A stretch of 64,000 bases of DNA. It comes from Candidatus Nanopelagicales bacterium. GTDB lineage: Bacteria > Actinomycetota > Actinomycetes > S36-B12. The number at the start of each line of letters is the position of its first letter. Within the stretch, counting starts at the first letter, position 1. The translations under genes and the position numbers were made by a program. Under the pieces are notes generated by a model. That model did no database searches. It had not been told where the DNA came from and saw nothing but the letters and a program-made list of their open reading frames with translations. The stretch is taken from the NCBI GenBank assembly GCA_018402075.1, contig JAGYJP010000002.1, forward strand, positions 1-64,000, read 5' to 3'. This document shows, one piece after another, positions 9,308-20,547 of this stretch.

Positions 9308-10873
9308 ATGACCCAGAAAAGTGTCGGCAGGAGGCAGGCTTTGTACCCACGCCGGACAGGAATATGCCGAAAAGCGAGGGATTGTGTTGTTACGCGGCGC
9401 GCGCTGTGGGGATTGGGCGCAGCCGCCGTTAATCTCGGGTGACTTTCCGGCCGGAACTTCGGCGTATCGGAAACGCCGGCCAGGTGAGGACGCCGACGCC
9501 ACGACCGTTATCGGACTGATGTAAAGACCAGATTTACTCGGGCAGCATTTCGGAAATGTCGGCAGCCATGCCCCATACGGTGCTTCTTATTCATTTGCCC
9601 GTTCGGCCATGGCCCCTGGGGTGGATTTGTTACCGGATTCGCAGAAACCAAATAGTCACGGCTACCACCGCGGTTGAGCTGGAACACTTCTCTTTGCCGT
9701 CCCTACGCATTTTTTTATCGTTTTCCTTAATTATTCGACTCCCCAATCCGCCGCCAACGCTGTGGCGTGTACTATTACTGGCGTGTTGCTCGCGGGCGCT
9801 GAATGCCGTGGAGCAGCAGCCCTTCCGCTTTGCGTTTCAGACGCGATACCCCCCACCGGGAGTGCTGGCGATCTCTTCGTTTCGGCAATCTTCTGGGAAA
9901 TCTGGAAAAAGTGTCGATAACTTGATGGACATTGTTCCGGAAGCTGAAATTGACCTCCTTCCTATGGAATTTTGGGTGTGTTCCCTGGCATTACCATTCG
10001 CAGATCTGGTTCTTCCCCCTGGATTAAGAGCCGCCATTAAAGGCAAGCAGCAGTGAAACCAAGACGCCCTCAAGGATTACATTCCTGGAAGGAGCAATCA
10101 CGTGGGATTATCTTCACCCTGGGATTGTGACGGCGTTCTGGTACTCATTTTGAACCCTGAATTGCTGGCGCTGCCGAAATATCAGATTCTGGTGAACTGA
10201 TTTTGACGGTTTCGGGCAATTTTCCTTAATAGCGTGACATTGGTGGCTTTGCTCATTGATGGCGCTGGGCGGGGTTGATCGTATCCTTCCAGGGCATCAT
10301 TGTTCGCGGGTCGCAATGTTTACTCACTGTCGCGAGCGGGCTACTACCCGAAGTTTCTCTCACTCACGGGACAAAGAAAGACCCCATGGGTTGCTCTGGT
10401 CGCAAGTGCGGTCGTTGGAGTGGTACTGGTCTTTGGTTAAGTTGTCTACGGCAGCGAAGAAGCCCCGTATGTCAAAGTGCCGCGAGCGCGCTCCTACTGA
10501 TTGCAGTGTTCGGTGCAGCAAGCTGCTTTCTTGCGTCCTGCAGATGGTATTACCTTCCAATTTGCGCCGAAATTTGCGGATGCCGACCGTCCTTACCGGA
10601 GTCCGGTAGGCCAGCGCTTTGGTTGCGGGCATCAGTTTCATTGGTCACGCTGATCCCACATGCCATTTAATGAGGACTACCGAGCGGTAAATTGTCTGGC
10701 CGTTGCCGTTTACGTGGTGGGGGCTGGTGCTTTTGCCATCTTCGGTCGGAGCCGACCGGGTGCTCCGCCGGAGGAGGAGTACGCCATGACCGGCGGTGCA
10801 TGGACACAGGGATCCGGAGACGGAAGGCCATGACGTCACCGAGACGACTGAGAAGGAACAAGGAACTATCTAA
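9308..10873 (+). CDS. APC-superfamily permease, ethanolamine-permease type (heavily frameshifted)
   Basis: The longest clean frames cover only pieces. Reading across frames recovers the diagnostic segments of ethanolamine permeases in order: LISGDF and NFGVSE (TM1 region), SEMSAAMPHT, YSFARSAM, a FLPM-like LLPMEFW followed by LALPFA (TM5-6), ISFQGI/AGLIVSF, then SRAGYYPKFLSLT, KTPWVALVASAVVG, DRPYRSPVG and a PEEEYAM tail. These match the known order in Eat-type transporters. About twelve TM segments are expected. The first gene of the cluster with a clear role, it would import ethanolamine or a related amine. Dozens of indels make exact residues unreliable. Confidence 0.75.
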
Positions 10874-10975
10874 CTGAGATAAAGTTATTATTGAACGGAT
10901 AGGGTGTGAAGGGGACAGGACGAACCCTTCACCTTTAAACGTCTTTACCTGAGTATTTAATTATTAAAGGAGGCA

Positions 10976-12414
10976 ATGGCGCGTCCTGAACCGTTGACAG
11001 TTGTGCAGCTAATTCCAGACAGGAAATAGCGGAGGGCAAATTGACACCGTTGCTGCCTTGGGATCATTGGACATGCAGGGTCGGCTTCAGGGCGAAAGCT
11101 TTAATCGATGCCGACTACTTCCCCGAGGAAGTACTTTGATGGACATACGAAGGCTGCAATTACTTAATGGCCGTGAGCTGACGAAATGAATAATGTCCAG
11201 GGTTACGCAATGTCTTCATGGGGATAGCGCGGTTATGCCGACATGGTCATGAAACCCGATATCGCCACCCTGCACCGAATCCCTTGGCAAGCTTTCTTCG
11301 GGGGACGGGTGGGGATTGTGGTGATCTGAGACAACGGACCACAGCACACGTAGCACCATCGCCGCGACAGGTGCTGACGCATTGTCGACTAGACCGGTCA
11401 TCACTCGCGATCTTGGGCGTGGAATTGCGTTTGTTGGCGCCGAACTTGAGTTCATGCTGTTTAACGACACCTTATGAAGAAGCGTGGCTTGCCGGTTACC
11501 GGGACCTCACCCCGGCAAACCTCTGCCAACGTCGATTACTCCATGTTGGGAACTGCGCCATGTGGAGCCACTACTGCGCCGGACTCGATCGAACACGGCA
11601 GGGCGCGGGCATGATCGTGGAGAGTGCCAAGAGGTGAATTGCAACCTGGAGGCCAACATGAAATCGCCTTCAGAGTATTTAGACGCGTTGCGCACCTGCG
11701 ATAACCACAGTATTTACAAGAACGGCGCTAAAGAGATTGCCGCCCAAGAGGGCATGGCGCTACCGTTCATGGCGAAATTCAATGAGCGTGAAGGTAACTC
11801 GTGTCATATCCATTGGTCCTTCCGCGTCAACCTGACGGATCCATGGTCATGGGCGGAGTCCGCTGATGGGCATGTCCGGATCTCGAAGCAGGTCATTTGT
11901 TGCCGCGGGCAGTTGGCGCATGCACGTGAACTCACCCTGACGTGCGCGCCACAAATCCAATTCGTGTGCTAGAAGATACGCACCCGGGTCATTTGCGCCC
12001 ACCGCCATACCGCTGGGGCCAGGATATTAGCCGCGCCTGCGCATTCCGATTAGAGGGCCACGGAGCGGGCCTGCGACTGTGGAAAACGCCGCCTTCCTGG
12101 GGCGATGCAAACACCTTATCTTGCGGTGGCAGCCACGATCGCGGCGGGAATCGATGGCAACGTGAGAACAACATGCAGCTCGAAGATGCCGTCACGGGCA
12201 ATGCCTATGAACCGGCAATCTACAGACAAGTTGCCCGATCCATGCCGGCAGCTCGCTGGCCGACTGGGTCGGCTCCATCACTGGAGTCCGCGACACCTTT
12301 GGTCACGAAGGTACAAGACCACCACGCCAACATGGCTCGTATCGAGATCGCGGACTTCGGTAGTCGGTGGTCACCGATTGGGAGCGTACTCAGGATCCTT
12401 TCGAGCGCATCTAA
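10976..12414 (+). CDS. GlnA4-like gamma-glutamyl-amine ligase, glutamine synthetase family (heavily frameshifted)
   Basis: Starts MARPEPLTV after a strong AAAGGAGG ribosome site. Joined frames give the glutamine-synthetase fold: DMQGRLQG, an ELEFMLFNDTYEEAW block, DLTPANL, ALRTCDNHSIYKNGAKEIA, FMAKFNEREGNSCHIHWSFR (the catalytic ATP-grasp region in the GlnA3/GlnA4 form, near 11755-11830), an arginine-site CAFRL-GHG motif and ANPYLAVAATIAAGIDG. EGNSCHIH, instead of NGSGMHCH, separates it from true GlnA and points to ligases acting on amines, such as GlnA4, the gamma-glutamylethanolamide synthetase of Streptomyces. Its place after an ethanolamine-type permease strengthens that assignment. Substrate is inferred. 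Confidence 0.78.
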
Positions 12415-12485
12415 TCGAGAGTATTCCTCTCACTAGACTTCCGCTGGCTCACCAATCACGTGTCCGTTTATTAGCAGGAGAGTGC

Positions 12486-13928
12486 ATGCATCAGGTCATC
12501 AACCCGGCCACCGAAAGCAGGTAATCGCGCTCGGTTCCGTCATTGGATGCGTGGAGCAAACCGATGCTGCAGCCATTTGCCCGAGCCCACGCGAAGCATT
12601 GCCGGCTTGGACGGCGGTAGCTCCGGGGGACCGAGCAAACCTGCCGCGCAGGTTCTCCGATGTTGTTCACGACCACGTGGAGGAGCTCGCACCAGCCTCG
12701 AAGTGATCAACTCCGGGCCACAACAATTGGCAATGCCCGGGCTGGGGAGGCCAATACGCAAGCCGGCCAATGTTCCCGCCTACTACGCGGGAGCGCCAGA
12801 GCGACTCTTTGGCCGACAATGTCCCCGGTGCCAGGCGGAATTGACATTACCTTCAAAGAGCCCGTTGGCGTGGTGGGGTATTGTCGTCCTGCGGAATTTC
12901 CCCATGCCGATAGCCGGGTGGGGATTCTCCTTCCGCCCCAGCATTGGCAGCAGGATGCACCGTGGTGCTCAAGCCGGGCCGAGCTCACCCCATTTCAACC
13001 GCCATTCGGATTGGGTGAACTGGCCCTGGAAGCGGGTATTCCCGAAGGCCCCGTATATCGCTTGGTGCCGGGTAAAGGCTCTGCTGTGGGACAGCGATTT
13101 GTGGACAACCCTAACTTGTGCGCAAAATCGTGTTCAACGCAGAGGTATACTGCACGCCAGTGTGGTGAACAGATCATGGCGGGAGCCGCGCCGCAACATG
13201 AAGCGCGTGACCCTGGAACTTGGCGGCGTAAGAGCGCCAACGTCATTTTCTCGCTGGCAGTGCGGATATAGAAAAAGCGGCGGCCAGCGCACCTGTCATC
13301 GGTTTTTGATAACGCCGGGCAGGACTGCCGCGCCCGGTCACGGATTCTGGGGAGGCGGCGCAGTGCCTTCGACACGTTCATGGAGCACTTCGAAAAAGGC
13401 AGTCGAAATTTTGCCGCGGGAGATCCGAATCTGGAAACCACCGAAATGGGTCCACTGATTTCCCGGGCGCACCGGGAGTCCGGTGAGCGCATTCACTTCC
13501 GGACCCATCCGATCGTCGCCTTCCCACAGGCAGCCTGTCCCACTCGGCCCCGGGTTCTGGTTCCCGCCCACGGTGATTGCTCCGGTGGAGTCCACATCGC
13601 GCGCTGTTCCACGAGGAAATCTTTGGCCCCGTAGAGAATGGCCGTCACGGTCTTCGAGGCCGAAGCTGGATGCGGTTCGGTTGGCCAATGACTCCGAGTA
13701 CGGTTTGTCCGGTTCGATCTGGACGCGGGACCTTGGCAAGAAAGCAATTCAGGCGGCCCGCGGAATTGAGTCAGGAATCTCTCGGTGAACTCATCATCTT
13801 CATCTGTTCGGCACCGGACACCCCTTGGCGGTTACAAGAAAATCGGGAATTGGCCGTGAGTTTGGGTCATCCCGATGCCCTCGTGGATGGTCATTCACAC
13901 GGAAACAAAAAACGTTTTTATCGAATAG
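12486..13928 (+). CDS. NAD(P)-dependent aldehyde dehydrogenase (heavily frameshifted)
   Basis: Starts MHQVINPATES. Across frames it shows the full family signature: DRANLLRRF-like, FKEPVGVVG, a WNFPMPIAGWGF-like motif, GCTVVLKPAELTP, ELALEAGIPEG, VKRVTLELGGKSANVIF with the general-base Glu, FDNAGQDCRARSRI with the nucleophilic Cys, FWFPPTVIA, HEEIFGPV, and the end TKNVFIE then TAG at 13926. About 480 residues after repair. In the gamma-glutamyl route it would oxidise gamma-glutamyl-aldehyde (the PuuC-like step). Context, not sequence, gives the substrate. Confidence 0.82.
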
Positions 13929-13979
13929 TGCCGAAGATTGACTAAGTCAGCACCACGATTAACTCGAACGAGGAGAGAA

Positions 13980-14794
13980 ATGTCAGATAGCAAATGTCGC
14001 GGTGTCTCTGATGGGTCGCGCGTCGCGGTCATTACCGGTGGTGCCAGTGGAATTGGATTGGCCACCGCACGCCGGTTGGCAGACGAGGAGCGCCCACATT
14101 GTGATTGGCGACTTTGACCTCTCGGCTGGCCGGTCAGGCCGCGGCCGATGAAGTCAGCGGACTCTTTGTTCAGACCGATGTCACCGACGTGCCGACCAGG
14201 TCGAGGAACATGTTTGCGCCCGCAAAGCCGACCTATGGCAGCGTGGATATTGCATTTAATAACGCCGCCAGGTATTTCGCCCCCGACGATGACTCAATCC
14301 TGGAAACCGGAATTGACGCGTGGGCGCCGGGTCTCAGGAAGTCAACCTGACCTCGTGGTGTACCCCTGCTTGCGTGCAAGGCCGTACTGCCCATCATGCT
14401 GGAGCAGGGCAAAGGCTCGATCATTAACACCGCCCTCCTTTGTGGCCCACCATGGCAGCTGACGACCTCGCAAATCAGCTACACCGCAATCCAAGAGGTG
14501 GGGTGCTCGCCATGAGTCGTGAACTCGGAGCGCAATTCGCTCGCTCGGGTTGTTCAGGCGAACGCGCTTTCACCGCGGACCGGTTGCCACCCCGCTACTC
14601 ACATGGAGCTCTTTGCCAAGGACCAGGAGCGCGCTGCCCGTCGATTGGTGCACATTCCCGGTTGGTCCGATTCTGGTGAGCTCAAGAAGAAATCGCCGCC
14701 GCAGTTGCATTCCCGGCCAGCGATGATTCATCTTTTATTACAGCTTCAAAGGAACTTTCTAGTAGACGGTGGAATTTCCGGAGCTTATGCTTAA
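13980..14794 (+). CDS. Short-chain dehydrogenase/reductase (frameshifted)
   Basis: Preceded by GAGGAGAGAA and starting MSDSK. Joined frames show the classical SDR order: VAVITGGASGIGLATARRL (NAD-binding), DVTD, SVDIAFNNA, GKGSIINTAS, SYTASKGG with catalytic Tyr-x3-Lys (one extra base splits it), RVNALSP-like, and the end FLVDGGISGAYA. About 271 residues. In a gamma-glutamylethanolamide pathway this could be the alcohol-oxidising enzyme that makes the aldehyde for the neighbouring dehydrogenase. That role is inferred. It is convergent with, and overlaps by a few bases, the next gene on the minus strand. Confidence 0.8.
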
Positions 14795-15585
14795 CCCCGC
14801 TGGTGAACGGCGGGCTGCCTCAACAAATGCGCGAGCCAAGGGGAGGTCCTTCTCCCTGGCGGTCAGGGTGTTCCAGGGTGCCACTGCACCCCGGGAGGCA
14901 GAAACTGCTTCGCTCGTGGGTATTCGCAGACTTCAATGGTGCCGTCGTGGCGCTCCAGCCGGTCACGGTGAGATCGCGAAATCGGGGGAGTCCGCCGCTT
15001 GGTGGTGCACGAGGAATTCACTTCAAAATCGGTCGTGGCAAAAATTTCCGGCGAATGCGGGGAGCCGGCAGCGAACCGGGCGCCCGTGCTGAGCTGGAAA
15101 CTGACCCGGTTGTTCGCGATGCACCCCGGTGTCAGGGACGCTGGGCAGATCTTTGAATCCAATGAACCACCATGGGCGGCGGCCCATGACCTGTGTGGCC
15201 GCGACAGATCCCAGAACTGGAATATTGCGTGTCCTCGCATACTCGTACAAGGCAAACTCTCCAGTATCACCGTGTGGTGCGTGGTGGAATCCGCGGTGGC
15301 GTGGGGCTCCTGGCTGCTTGGCGGGTGGAGTCAATATCCGCGCTCGCCCACCAACACGGTGAGGCCATCGGAGCCGATCGAGCACGGAGGGTCCTCGCTC
15401 GGGGTGGAAGGATCCCGCAACCTGGGCCCCACGCCAGCCTGCAGGTAAATCCACATACAACTTGGGAACAAGTGCGGCGGGCGTATCCCACGCACCCCAA
15501 CGGGGCGGGCTCCACACTTAGCAGGAGACCCAACAACGGGCATAGCGCAAGTGTGTCAGATACCAGCAGCTGGCGTTAGTGACAT
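14791..15585 (-). CDS. PuuD-like class I glutamine amidotransferase / gamma-glutamyl hydrolase (frameshifted)
   Basis: Read on the minus strand and across frames, the pieces match the peptidase C26 family: ALVPKLYVD, DGLTVLVG and GADID, DTGEFALYEYARTRNIPVLG, then ICRG with the nucleophilic Cys (codon at plus 15204-15206). MGAAHGGSL, PGVHR, FEVNSSHHQAAD with the conserved histidines, DGTIEVCEYP, LGVQWHPGTP with the catalytic His, and ARAFVEAARR at the C-terminus complete it. PuuD-type enzymes hydrolyse the gamma-glutamyl bond to release glutamate. It faces the cluster from the other strand. The start at 15585 is tentative. Confidence 0.72.
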
Positions 15586-15593
15586 GTCAGAGG

Positions 15594-16311
15594 AAAAGAA
15601 CATGGTGCGGAAGCGGAGGTTTCACGTTGCATTCTGATACCGAAAACCACCGGTGTAGATGTTTGCCAGCGAAGAGGAATTGTCACCGCCGCCGCTTGCC
15701 GTGTTCGTGGGTGGCGAGGGAGATCGGAGAGTCGCGTGAGTGGTTGATCAAAGTGGATATCGACATCTCCGAGCGCGCCCAACACAAGTGCAATTTGGCA
15801 TCACCAACGAGATCAGTCAGACCCAAGGCCCTCCGACCAACTGGAAGCACCCTCCTTGCTGGCATCAGATCATTTCAGGTAGATTCAGAGTTTGCCCGTT
15901 GTTTGCTTCAACTCCCAACCCGACCGGGCGATCCTGGATGCCAACCTCTACTCGGGTTGGCCTTGACCCACTTTGCCTCGGTCCCCGATATTTGCCCCTA
16001 TGTAATCGACAAGCAACAAGACCAGTAACAAGCCAAAAGGCAAAGCCCAGCGCAGACTGCAACCGACTGTTGCGCGTTGCGGCCTCCGAAAATCTCCGGA
16101 AGACGATTGGCGGTCGGTGCCCTCGCCGATTCGCGGATCACCAGCCAGCTATTGCTGGCCCAACAGGAGCGGTTCCCGCACCTATTTCAACCCTTCGATG
16201 TCAACGCGGAGTTGGCGGACGCTGTCACAGCCTGGCGCGAGCAACAGGACCGGGAATTCATAATGAATGGCTGGCCCGCCAACCGCCACGGGATACCGAC
16301 TGGATTGCTAA
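15594..16311 (+). other. Unresolved coding remnant, possibly a regulator
   Basis: About 720 bases between two minus-strand genes that no confident gene explains. On the plus strand a protein-like stretch reads RRLAVGALADSRITSQLLLA and then QERFPHLFQPFDVNAELADAV (about 16090-16225), followed by AWREQQDREF. The upstream half changes frame too often to interpret. A regulator of the neighbouring transporters is a plausible guess given size and placement, but no helix-turn-helix can be shown. Indel density makes the boundaries approximate. Confidence 0.25.
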
Positions 16312-17856
16312 CCAATCCACCCGGAGATTGGCCTCCGGCGGCCAAAATAGACTTCGCGAATGCCGCGGCCACAATCCACATCACCGCTGGCAGTTCTCAG
16401 GCCTTACCTTGGAAAATCTTGATAACCACATAGGACACAAAGACCGGCACCAATTCCATTGACAATTGAGTAGGTAAACGGCATCAGCACGATCGTGAGA
16501 AATGCCGGAATGCCAATCGACAGGTCAGTGAAGTCAATGTGTCGAACCTGCACCATCTACCATGAAAATCCGACAACCACAAGTGCGTGGGCGCGGCTCG
16601 CTTCCCACCGGCGCCACGGTAACCACAGCGGTGGAAAAACATGGCAATAAGAAACAGTGGACACCCGATCACCATGGCGGCGATACCGGTTCGGGCTCCG
16701 TCGCCAGCACCCGCTGCCGATGATTCAACGTAGCCGGTATTGCTCGAAGCACCGGAAGCGCCACCAGCAACGTCGCGGCAGCAGCATCGACGGCGAGAAT
16801 CGATTGCATGTGCGGGAAACGTATCATTGTCTCTCGCGCAGGCAGAGTCACCTTCAGCTGCAATGCCGAACGCGGTTCCCAATGGTGTCGAAGAAATCGG
16901 TAGCAGGCATCAGGCCGAATACGGCAGAGTCCGGCAGCGAGAACACCGGATCGCGAGTAAACGCGCCGACAGTATTCACTTCGCCAATAAGGGTGAAGGA
17001 TTTGCGTGAACCTGGCGGCTGGCGTCAGGAAGTCAGGGAACATTTAGTCCCCAACCACCGGGGTTCTCCGCGCTGCGACCGCCAGCTCCAAATGCAGCTT
17101 CGGCACACCAGCGCGATTACCGTCGTGGCGATTATTCCAATGAGTAGGCCACCCTTCGGGATCTTGAGCACTACCAACACGCTCATGAGTAAAAGACCAA
17201 TTACAAAAATTAATGCCGGCACATCCCGGAGAGGTTCCCATCCACAATCGAAGTCAATGCAGGTGGGCTGCTCGGGACGAGTGATACCTGCATCCACCAA
17301 CCCAATCAGCAGTTATGAACAAGCCAATGCCAACACCGATCTGCAAACTTCAAGGGTTCCGGGAATTGCATCAAGAGACTTTTTGCGCCCAGTCCCACAA
17401 GTACGAGAACAAGAATCAGTATCCCTTCCGGAACAATCAAACCCATGGTGGCATCGGCCCCGGAGTCATGCGGGGCGCCAGGGGTGCGCGACAACCGGGA
17501 GCAAACCAAGGCCCCGCAGCGATCGCCAATGGAATTCGACCGATTGCACCCATGAGCGATGGCACGACACCTGTGGCGACGAGTTGCCATGACCGAGCCA
17601 CGGCCGCAATGGAGTCACCAGCCTCAGTGAATCCACCGATCCAGCGAGCCGGTAGGAATCCGTACCTGTTCCCAAAAATGAGGGGACCCAAAAAAAAGCA
17701 CCAACGATGTATGCCATGGTGACGAAGGTGACCAGCCCTCCGCGCAACTCACGGGTGTAGGTGGAGCCTCGCTTGCGCAGCTCAGAGCCAGTGATCGATT
17801 TTCGAGGGCGCGGGGGTTTGGGTGGTGGACATGGGCGGATTGTTTACCGAAGTCAT
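16308..17856 (-). CDS. NCS2-family purine permease, AzgA/PbuG type (heavily frameshifted)
   Basis: Minus-strand frames joined from 17856 give STYTRELRGGLVTFVTMAYI (the family's N-terminal motif), ILMGAIGRIPLAIAAG, LIVPEGILILVLVL, EPLKFA, GLVDAGITR, DVPALIFVIGLLLMSVL, LKIPKGGLLIGIIATTVIAL, then VFGLMPATDFFDT, a GTAFGIAAEGD motif, ILAVDAAAATL, SSNTGYVESSAG, ARTGIAAMV and IVAAAFA at the C-terminus. SNTGYVESSAG is diagnostic for AzgA-like hypoxanthine/guanine/adenine transporters. About 12-14 TM segments. Two ATGs (17856 and 17832) could start it. Independent of the amine cluster or a second uptake function of it; this cannot be decided. Confidence 0.8.
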
Positions 17857-17888
17857 GCGAGCCAATGTTGGGAGTTTTCCGGTCATTG

Positions 17889-17932
17889 ATGGGCATCCCG
17901 CATGGCTTGATTCATGGGCATCCCGCATGGCT
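17889..17932. repeat. 19-bp direct repeat, 25-bp period
   Basis: ATGGGCATCCCGCATGGCT occurs at 17889 and again at 17914, separated by TGATTC. It lies in the ~220-base gap between the divergent NCS2 permease and rplM. It could be an operator pair or a small tandem duplication. The region is error-prone, so an assembly echo is possible. Confidence 0.75.
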
Positions 17933-18079
17933 GGGTGCCGGGGCTTGGGCACTCTTGGCTGCTGCTGTGGGTGACACCACAGCCTGGTCACCTTGAGAGG
18001 TGTCCAGTGCGGCTCACCCCCCACCCCGGTGGTGAGTGCGTGAAACCGAGTCCCTACGAGAGAAGCAAGGTGGCGTCCA

Positions 18080-18532
18080 GTGCGCGCATATAGTCCCAAG
18101 GCCGGCGATATCACTCGCGAATGGCATGTCATTGACGCCTCCGATGTTGTTCTCGGCCGGCTCGGCAACTCACACCGCGGCTCTTTTTGCGCGGCAAGCA
18201 CAAGCCCATCTTCGTTCCCCACTTGGACGTTGGCGACTTTGTAGATCATCATCAACGCGGACAAGGTTGCCCTGACCGGTTCCAAGTTGGAACAGAAGAA
18301 GGCCTACCGCCACTCGGGTTACCCGGGCGGACTCACCGCAAACCACCTATGCCGAACTCCTGGAGACCAGCCCAGAGAAGGCCAGAGTGCTCAAAGCGGT
18401 TAAGGGAATGATCCCTCACAACAAAACTTGGACGCGCCCAGCTGACCAAGCTCAAAGGTGTATGCCGGTTCCGAACACCCGCATGCTGCGCAAAACCCCA
18501 AGCCCTTTGAAATTGCCCAGGTCGCGCAGTAA
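18080..18532 (+). CDS. rplM: 50S ribosomal protein L13 (multiple apparent frameshifts)
   Basis: GTG start reading [20 protein letters not shown] and SDVVLGRL. It then shifts frame repeatedly through [17 protein letters not shown], a [24 protein letters not shown] run, [37 protein letters not shown] and PFEIAQVAQ then TAA. Length after repair is ~150 residues, normal for L13. It pairs with rpsI 22 bases downstream. The breaks are judged sequencing errors because the gene is essential. Confidence 0.88.
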
Positions 18533-18554
18533 GCGCGCAGGAGAGACCACAGTC

Positions 18555-19067
18555 GTGTCAGGATCTTGAAGTAGACGCGGTGGAAGATAGACGCCGAGGA
18601 AGTTATCCCTTCCGGAGTACACCAGCGAGAGTGCTCGCCGGTAATCACCCGCGACGTTGTCGTAGCACCGGCTAATGCAACCGGTCGCCGCAAGGAAGCC
18701 GCTGCTCGCCGTTCGCCTAGTCCCTGGAACCGGACAGCGGAAAATCAATGGCCGCGAACTCGGCGGCTACTTCCCCAACAAGGTGCATCAGCAGATCGTG
18801 AACGAACCATTCGTCGTCACCTGGCGCAATCGGCAAATTCGGACGTCATTGCCCGCCTGCATCGGCGGTGGCACCAGCGGCCAGGCAGGCGCCTTGCGAC
18901 TGGGAGTTGCCCGTGCGTTGAATGAAATCGGACGAAGACGGCAACCGCCCGATCCTAGCAAGCGAAGGCCGGATTCCTCACCGCGTGACCCACGTGCCAA
19001 GGAACGCAAAGCATAGTACGGTCTGGTTAGAAGGCCTCGCAAGGCTCCGCAATACAGCAAGCGCTAA
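18555..19067 (+). CDS. rpsI: 30S ribosomal protein S9 (multiple apparent frameshifts)
   Basis: After an N-terminal extension rich in E and S, the S9 core is clear across frames: ATGRRKEA, VRLVPGTGQ-KINGREL, GGYFPNKVHQQIVNEPF, GGGTSGQAGALRLGVARAL, DPRAKERK and the ending YGLVRRPRKAPQYSKR then TAA at 19065-19067. This terminal lysine/arginine tail contacts P-site tRNA. glmM starts at TTG 19068, the very next base. Confidence 0.88.
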
Positions 19068-20491
19068 TTGCACGGGCCTTTTCGGTACCGACGGTGTCCG
19101 AGGCTTAGCCAACAAAGATCCTGGCACCGCCGAACTCGCATCATGGATTGTAACAGTCGCGGCTGCGCGTGTATCCCTTTGCCGCATTGCTCGGTGCCTC
19201 TCGCAGCGTCACCGCACCCCGAGCAACCGTGGGACGGGACACGCGAGCCAGCGGTGAGTTCCCTGGAGGCCGCTGTCGTTGCCGGGCTTAGCCAGTGCCG
19301 GAATCCGATGTCACCCTCGTGGGCGCATCTTCCCACACCCGCCGTGGCACTTCTCACCGCCCACACCGACGCCCGGCCTGGGGGTCGTGCCTCTGCTTCG
19401 CATAACCCCATGCCGGACAACGGAATCAAGTTCTTTGCCCGCGGTGGCCACAAACTCGATGATTCCCCGGAGCCGCCATCGAAGCGCGCATGCGCGAACC
19501 CTGGGAACGGCCAACGGGGACCAGATGTCGGCCGGGTGATCACGCGACACGGAGGCCGGTTCGGTGGTTGTTTCCCACCTGCTCAGCACATTGCCCCAAG
19601 GGAACACCGCTCGCGGGGTTGGGAAGTGGTTGCTGGATTGCGCCAACGGCGGCGGCATCGACCAGTGGGGCCCGGAGGCACTTCGCCGGGCGGGTGCCGA
19701 AGTTAGTTGCGATCCATGCAGCGCCCAATGGACTCAACATCAATGAAGGTTGCGGCAGCGCCCATATTGATGATCTTCGCGCGGCTGTTGTGGGAGCACA
19801 CTGCGGACGCCGGAATTTGCTCTTGACGGCGGCGATGCTGGATCGCCGCCTTGCCATCGATGCCAACGGTCAATGACGTTGACGGGGATCACATTCTGGG
19901 CATTCCTCGCCATTGCGCGCGACCTCAGTCAGGAACACTCGTGGGCAACACCGTGGTCGGCGCACGGTCACGGCCAACCTTGGTTTCAACCACGCCATGA
20001 AGGCCGCGGGCAGTGCAGGTGTTGCCACCGCCGCTCGGCGACCGCTATGTCCTCTCGAAGGAGATGCGCACCAAATGGATTACACCCTCGGTGGTGAACA
20101 AAGCGGGCATGTGGTCACGAGTGAGCACGGCACCACTGGGCGACGGAATTCTCACCGCACTGCATTTACCGCACAGTGTTGCTGCCTAATCCCGGGTTCC
20201 TCGACGCTGGCCGCGCTCGCCGGCGTGGTGGAAAAATGCCCCAGGTCCTGATCAACGTCAGCGGCGTCGACCGCGATGCCCTCCAGGCAGTCAGGAATGA
20301 GCGCATTGCCGCCGAAGTCGAATTACCTCGAAGCGCCATGGATGGCAGTGGCCGCATCCTGCTGCGCCCCTCCGGCACCGAGCCAAGTTGGCCGGCGTGA
20401 TGGTGGAGCCCCGGAGAGCTCAGGTGGCTGCCCAGCGGGTGGCCGAGGCAGCCTCGCCCGCGTAATCACCACTGAGCTTGCGCCTCTGTAG
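19068..20491 (+). CDS. glmM: Phosphoglucosamine mutase (heavily frameshifted)
   Basis: Converts glucosamine-6-phosphate to glucosamine-1-phosphate for peptidoglycan precursors. Recovered pieces in order: [28 protein letters not shown] with the phosphorylated Ser, [29 protein letters not shown] for metal binding, [13 protein letters not shown] and a C-terminal [12 protein letters not shown] phosphate-binding loop. TTG start directly after rpsI, the common actinobacterial arrangement. More than ten indels. The substrate product glucosamine-6-phosphate is made by glmS 520 bases downstream. Confidence 0.88.
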
Positions 20492-20547
20492 CCACACCCA
20501 AGGATTACTCACCTCGAATCCGTCGAGGCTGGGCCCAAATTTCTTCT

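Noticed and set aside
9556..10056. 166-codon frame as a novel protein
   Set aside because: It mixes correct and wrong-frame pieces of the ethanolamine-type permease (for example LLPMEFW and LALPFA are family motifs, the rest is out of frame).
12547..13458. 303-codon frame starting MRGANRCC as its own gene
   Set aside because: It alternates with two other frames that together spell one aldehyde dehydrogenase.
16657..17592. 311-codon plus-strand frame in the island
   Set aside because: It lies opposite the NCS2 permease, whose conserved motifs are clear on the minus strand; its own translation has no recognisable features.
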